Of a DNA stretch of 64,000 bases, positions 63,224 through 64,000 are shown piece after piece. Source of the stretch: PALSA-612 sp963765295 (GTDB lineage Bacteria > Actinomycetota > Thermoleophilia > Gaiellales > Gaiellaceae). How positions within the stretch are numbered: position 1 is the first letter of the stretch; each line of letters opens with the position of its first letter. The stretch covers positions 930,001-994,000 of the forward strand of contig CAVXVO010000005.1 in assembly GCA_963765295.1 (NCBI GenBank), in the 5' to 3' direction. A program made the translations under genes and the position numbers. The notes under the pieces are model-generated. The model did no database searches and was not told the DNA's origin. It worked only from the letters and a program-made list of their open reading frames with translations.

Positions 63224-64000
63224 CCCGCCCGGCCACGATCGAGGCCCGCGACCTGTTCCGGATCTACGAGTCGGCCGGCGGGAACTCGGCTGCGCTGCAG
63301 GGCCTGACGCTGTCCGTCCGTGGGGGGGAGATCCTCGTCGTGCTCGGCCCGAGCGGCTCGGGAAAGACGACGCTGCTCCGGATCCTGGCCGGCCTCGACC
63401 GGCCCTCGGCCGGCCGCGCGATCGTCAACGGCACCGACCTCGTCGGCCTCTCCGCGCGCGCACTCGCCCGGTACCGCTCCGAGGAGACCGGCTACGCCGA
63501 CCAGCATTACTCGCGGGCACTGGCACCCGAGCTGACCGCGCGGGAGCTCGTCGGGTTGCGCCTCGGCCTGAAGGGGGCGACGCGCGCCGAGCGCGGCCAA
63601 CGCGCCGACGAGCTGCTCGAGCGGGTCGGGCTCGCGGCGAAACGCGACTCGCGGCCGTACGAGCTCTCCGGCGGCGAGCAGCAGCGCGTCGTCGTCTGCG
63701 CGGCGCTCGCGCACCGACCGCGGCTGCTCTTCGCGGACGAGCCGACGGGAGAGCTCGATCACGCAAGCGCCGCGACGCTCTACGACGTCCTCGGCGAGCT
63801 CGCGCGCGCCGAGCAGTGCACGACGGTGATCGTCAGCCACGACCCCGAGTCGGCATCGATCGCCGACCGGATCGTCCACGTCCGCGACGGGCGGCTCTCG
63901 GCCGAGTGGGCGCGGGAGGACGGCGAGGACGAATCGATCGTCGTCGGCCGCGGCGGCTGGCTGCGTCTGCCGGAGGAGCTCCTGCGCCGGGCGGGCGTCG
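63220..64000 (+). CDS. ABC exporter ATP-binding protein with C-terminal AbrB-like motif (runs off the window)
   Basis: First 260 residues of the partner ATPase, ATG 63220. Walker A GPSGSGKTTLLRILAGLDRP, Q-loop at TGYADQHYSRALAPELTARE, signature ELSGGEQQRVVVCAALAHRP, Walker B LLFADEPTGELD and switch IVSHDPESASIADRIVHVRD match the MacB/LolD group. After the ATPase core the sequence continues VVGRGGWLRLPEELLRRAGV, which reads like a SpoVT/AbrB swapped-hairpin DNA-binding strand. The gene is cut by the right edge, so this extension cannot be seen in full. Confidence 0.9.
   Translation, partial: MTRPATIEARDLFRIYESAGGNSAALQGLTLSVRGGEILVVLGPSGSGKTTLLRILAGLDRPSAGRAIVNGTDLVGLSARALARYRSEETGYADQHYSRALAPELTARELVGLRLGLKGATRAERGQRADELLERVGLAAKRDSRPYELSGGEQQRVVVCAALAHRPRLLFADEPTGELDHASAATLYDVLGELARAEQCTTVIVSHDPESASIADRIVHVRDGRLSAEWAREDGEDESIVVGRGGWLRLPEELLRRAGV

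Overview
This is a high-GC (about 70%) chromosome segment with genes packed head to tail, many joined by ATGA, GTGA or TGATG overlaps, and many GTG starts. Gene content and order (polA next to rpsA, era-cdd-dgk-ybeY-phoH, hrcA-dnaJ-prmA, lepA-hemW, holA-comEC-comEA-leuS) point to Actinomycetota. Thermoleophilia (Gaiellales/Solirubrobacterales-like) is my best guess, which is an inference. Many genes carry single-base frameshifts that look like indel errors of an uncorrected assembly. They cluster at 13.7-17 kb, 23-29.5 kb and 49.7-58.3 kb, and I annotate those genes across the breaks.

Layout. 1-6.4 kb (minus): the 5' end of rpsA, a TadG-like protein with a von Willebrand A domain, and a four-gene surface operon (two WxL-like proteins, two DUF916/DUF3324 proteins) resembling the Csc/WxL complexes of Firmicutes. 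6.5-11.5 kb: polA, carrying two in-frame copies of a palindromic element, with a divergent tandem-GNAT protein and a LarA-like protein. 11.6-17 kb: a complete branched-chain amino acid ABC transporter, livK-H-M-G-F. 17.15-20.95 kb: a tRNA-Leu(CAA) gene and a 3.7-kb island bounded by a 49-bp duplication of the tRNA 3' end, holding a glutamine-synthetase-like gene and a tyrosine-integrase remnant. 21-30.6 kb: a DDAH-like hydrolase, then a long minus-strand group (deoC, two aldehyde dehydrogenases, a TrpC-like barrel, a GT39-type glycosyltransferase, a lipoprotein, a Tat/DyP-like protein, a methyltransferase). 31-35 kb: a signalling operon (single-domain response regulator, eight-TM PAS histidine kinase, cyclase-receiver-LuxR fusion). 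35-48.5 kb: conserved housekeeping genes. 48.5-54.4 kb: rpsT, holA, comEC, comEA, leuS. 54.4-64 kb: lysA, a DsbA-like gene with UGA in place of the first redox Cys, a DUF255/YyaL protein, a CoA-transferase, a CGNR regulator and a MacB/FtsX-type ABC exporter.

Most interesting observations: (1) the DsbA-like gene at 55798-56433 has an in-frame TGA exactly at the first Cys of its CPFC motif, followed by a bacterial-SECIS-like hairpin, so it is a candidate selenoprotein; (2) the WxL/DUF916 operon in a high-GC background; (3) the duplicated palindromic peptide element in polA; (4) a six-residue leader peptide with tandem CTT-CTT Leu codons and an intrinsic terminator in front of leuS; (5) a recurring TA(G/C)NNT hexamer 6-7 nt before start codons, suggesting widespread leaderless transcription; (6) the tRNA-Leu island with candidate integrase arm sites.
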